Assembly (NCBI GenBank): GCA_934645275.1
Contig: CAKUDW010000124.1
Span: 1 to 6,220, forward strand
Direction of reading: 5' to 3'
DNA: 6,220 nt
Source of the DNA: an uncultured Clostridia bacterium
GTDB taxonomy: Bacteria > Bacillota_A > Clostridia > Christensenellales > Aristaeellaceae
Notes under the pieces: model-generated
Seen by the model: only the letters and a program-made list of their open reading frames with translations
What the model was told of the DNA's origin: nothing
The model's database searches: none
Translations under genes and position numbers: made by a program
Shown: positions 6,002-6,220 of the stretch, piece by piece
How the letters are laid out: every line of letters begins with the position of its first letter
Numbering within the stretch: position 1 is the first letter of the stretch

Positions 6002-6029
6002 AGGATATGCACTGTAAATGGCATATCCT
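6002..6029. repeat. Perfect 9-bp inverted repeat overlapping the promoter at 6012-6041
   Basis: AGGATATGC (6002-6010) and GCATATCCT (6021-6029) are exact reverse complements separated by 10 bases, with arm centres 19 bases apart. The right arm fills most of the -35/-10 spacer of the rightward promoter, and the central gap covers its -35 region. This is the arrangement of an operator for a dimeric repressor. No T-run follows on either strand, so it is unlikely to be a terminator. Confidence 0.65.
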
Positions 6030-6041
6030 TCCGTATATAAT
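6012..6041 (+). promoter_or_regulatory. Promoter of the substrate-binding protein gene
   Basis: TATAAT (6036-6041) is a perfect -10 box. The -35 is poor: CTGTAA (6012-6017, 18-base spacer) or TGTAAA (6013-6018, 17-base spacer), each with three of six matches. A weak -35 fits a regulated promoter. Transcription would start near 6048, leaving a leader of about 27 bases before the ATG at 6075. Confidence 0.65.
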
Positions 6042-6074
6042 TGAGACATAGAAAACGCACGGAGGTGTTATCCA

Positions 6075-6220
6075 ATGAAAAAAATTGCGGCGATGATTCT
6101 GATTGCGGCGATGCTGGTTGTCTCTGCCGGCGCGGCGTTTGCTGAGACCGTCGAGGACGGACTGCTCCGCGTGGCGGCGCTCTACGATATTGCCACCATG
6201 GATGTGGCGCAGACCACCGA
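6075..6220 (+). CDS. Probable ABC transporter substrate-binding protein, family 5 (peptide type), N-terminal fragment
   Basis: Only the first 48 residues are present; the gene runs off the window. It starts with a clear signal peptide: MKKIAAMIL, a hydrophobic core, and the cleavage-like SAGAAFA before Glu24. There is no lipobox cysteine, unusual for a Gram-positive binding protein, which would normally be a lipoprotein. The mature start includes LRVAALYDIATMDVAQTT, which resembles the LRVA...TLDP opening of OppA/DppA-type (SBP_bac_5) proteins that bind peptides, nickel or other small solutes at the cell surface. The ATG has GGAGGTG at 6061-6067, 7 bases away. It is transcribed divergently from the LysM gene, and an inverted repeat overlies its promoter. 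Signal peptide and start are secure; the family call rests on a short segment and is tentative. Confidence 0.6.
   Translation, partial: MKKIAAMILIAAMLVVSAGAAFAETVEDGLLRVAALYDIATMDVAQTT

Overview
The window looks like chromosomal DNA from a Gram-positive anaerobe of the Clostridia/Bacillota type with moderately high GC. The grounds are strong AGGAGG-type ribosome binding sites, a tRNA-responsive T-box leader on an aminoacyl-tRNA synthetase gene, sigma-A-like promoters, an RbsA/RbsC-type sugar importer and LysM/GH25 wall proteins. The lineage is inferred; nothing in the sequence fixes the genus.

Layout, left to right. (1) Bases 1-1706, plus strand: the end of a sugar-importer operon, with the C-terminal half of an RbsA/MglA-type ATPase overlapping by 4 bases an RbsC-type permease. 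(2) A near-consensus promoter (1722-1750) and a hairpin at the predicted transcript start precede a membrane-anchored or secreted GH25 muramidase (1820-2569) with an intact catalytic triad of acidic residues. (3) Bases 2570-2822 hold the convergent junction: a hairpin terminator with T-tracts on both strands and a separate perfect 13-bp hairpin. (4) Minus strand, 2823-4550: proS, a full-length bacterial-type prolyl-tRNA synthetase with its editing insertion. Its leader (about 4586-4834) is a T-box riboswitch with its own extended -10 promoter. (5) Minus strand, 4886-5896: a GH25-like domain followed by two LysM repeats. The usual GH25 catalytic acids appear to be replaced and no signal peptide is seen. 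(6) Divergent from it, starting at 6075 and cut by the window edge: the signal peptide and first mature residues of a probable family-5 (peptide-type) ABC substrate-binding protein, with a perfect inverted repeat lying over its promoter.

Functionally the genes are mixed: sugar import, wall turnover, translation and probable peptide import. The most unusual items are the GH25-like/LysM protein with altered active-site residues, the operator-like inverted repeat at 6002-6029, and the unexplained 13-bp hairpin behind proS. The T-box is a clear example of a known class. I see no mobile element, CRISPR array, tRNA or rRNA gene, and no defence system.
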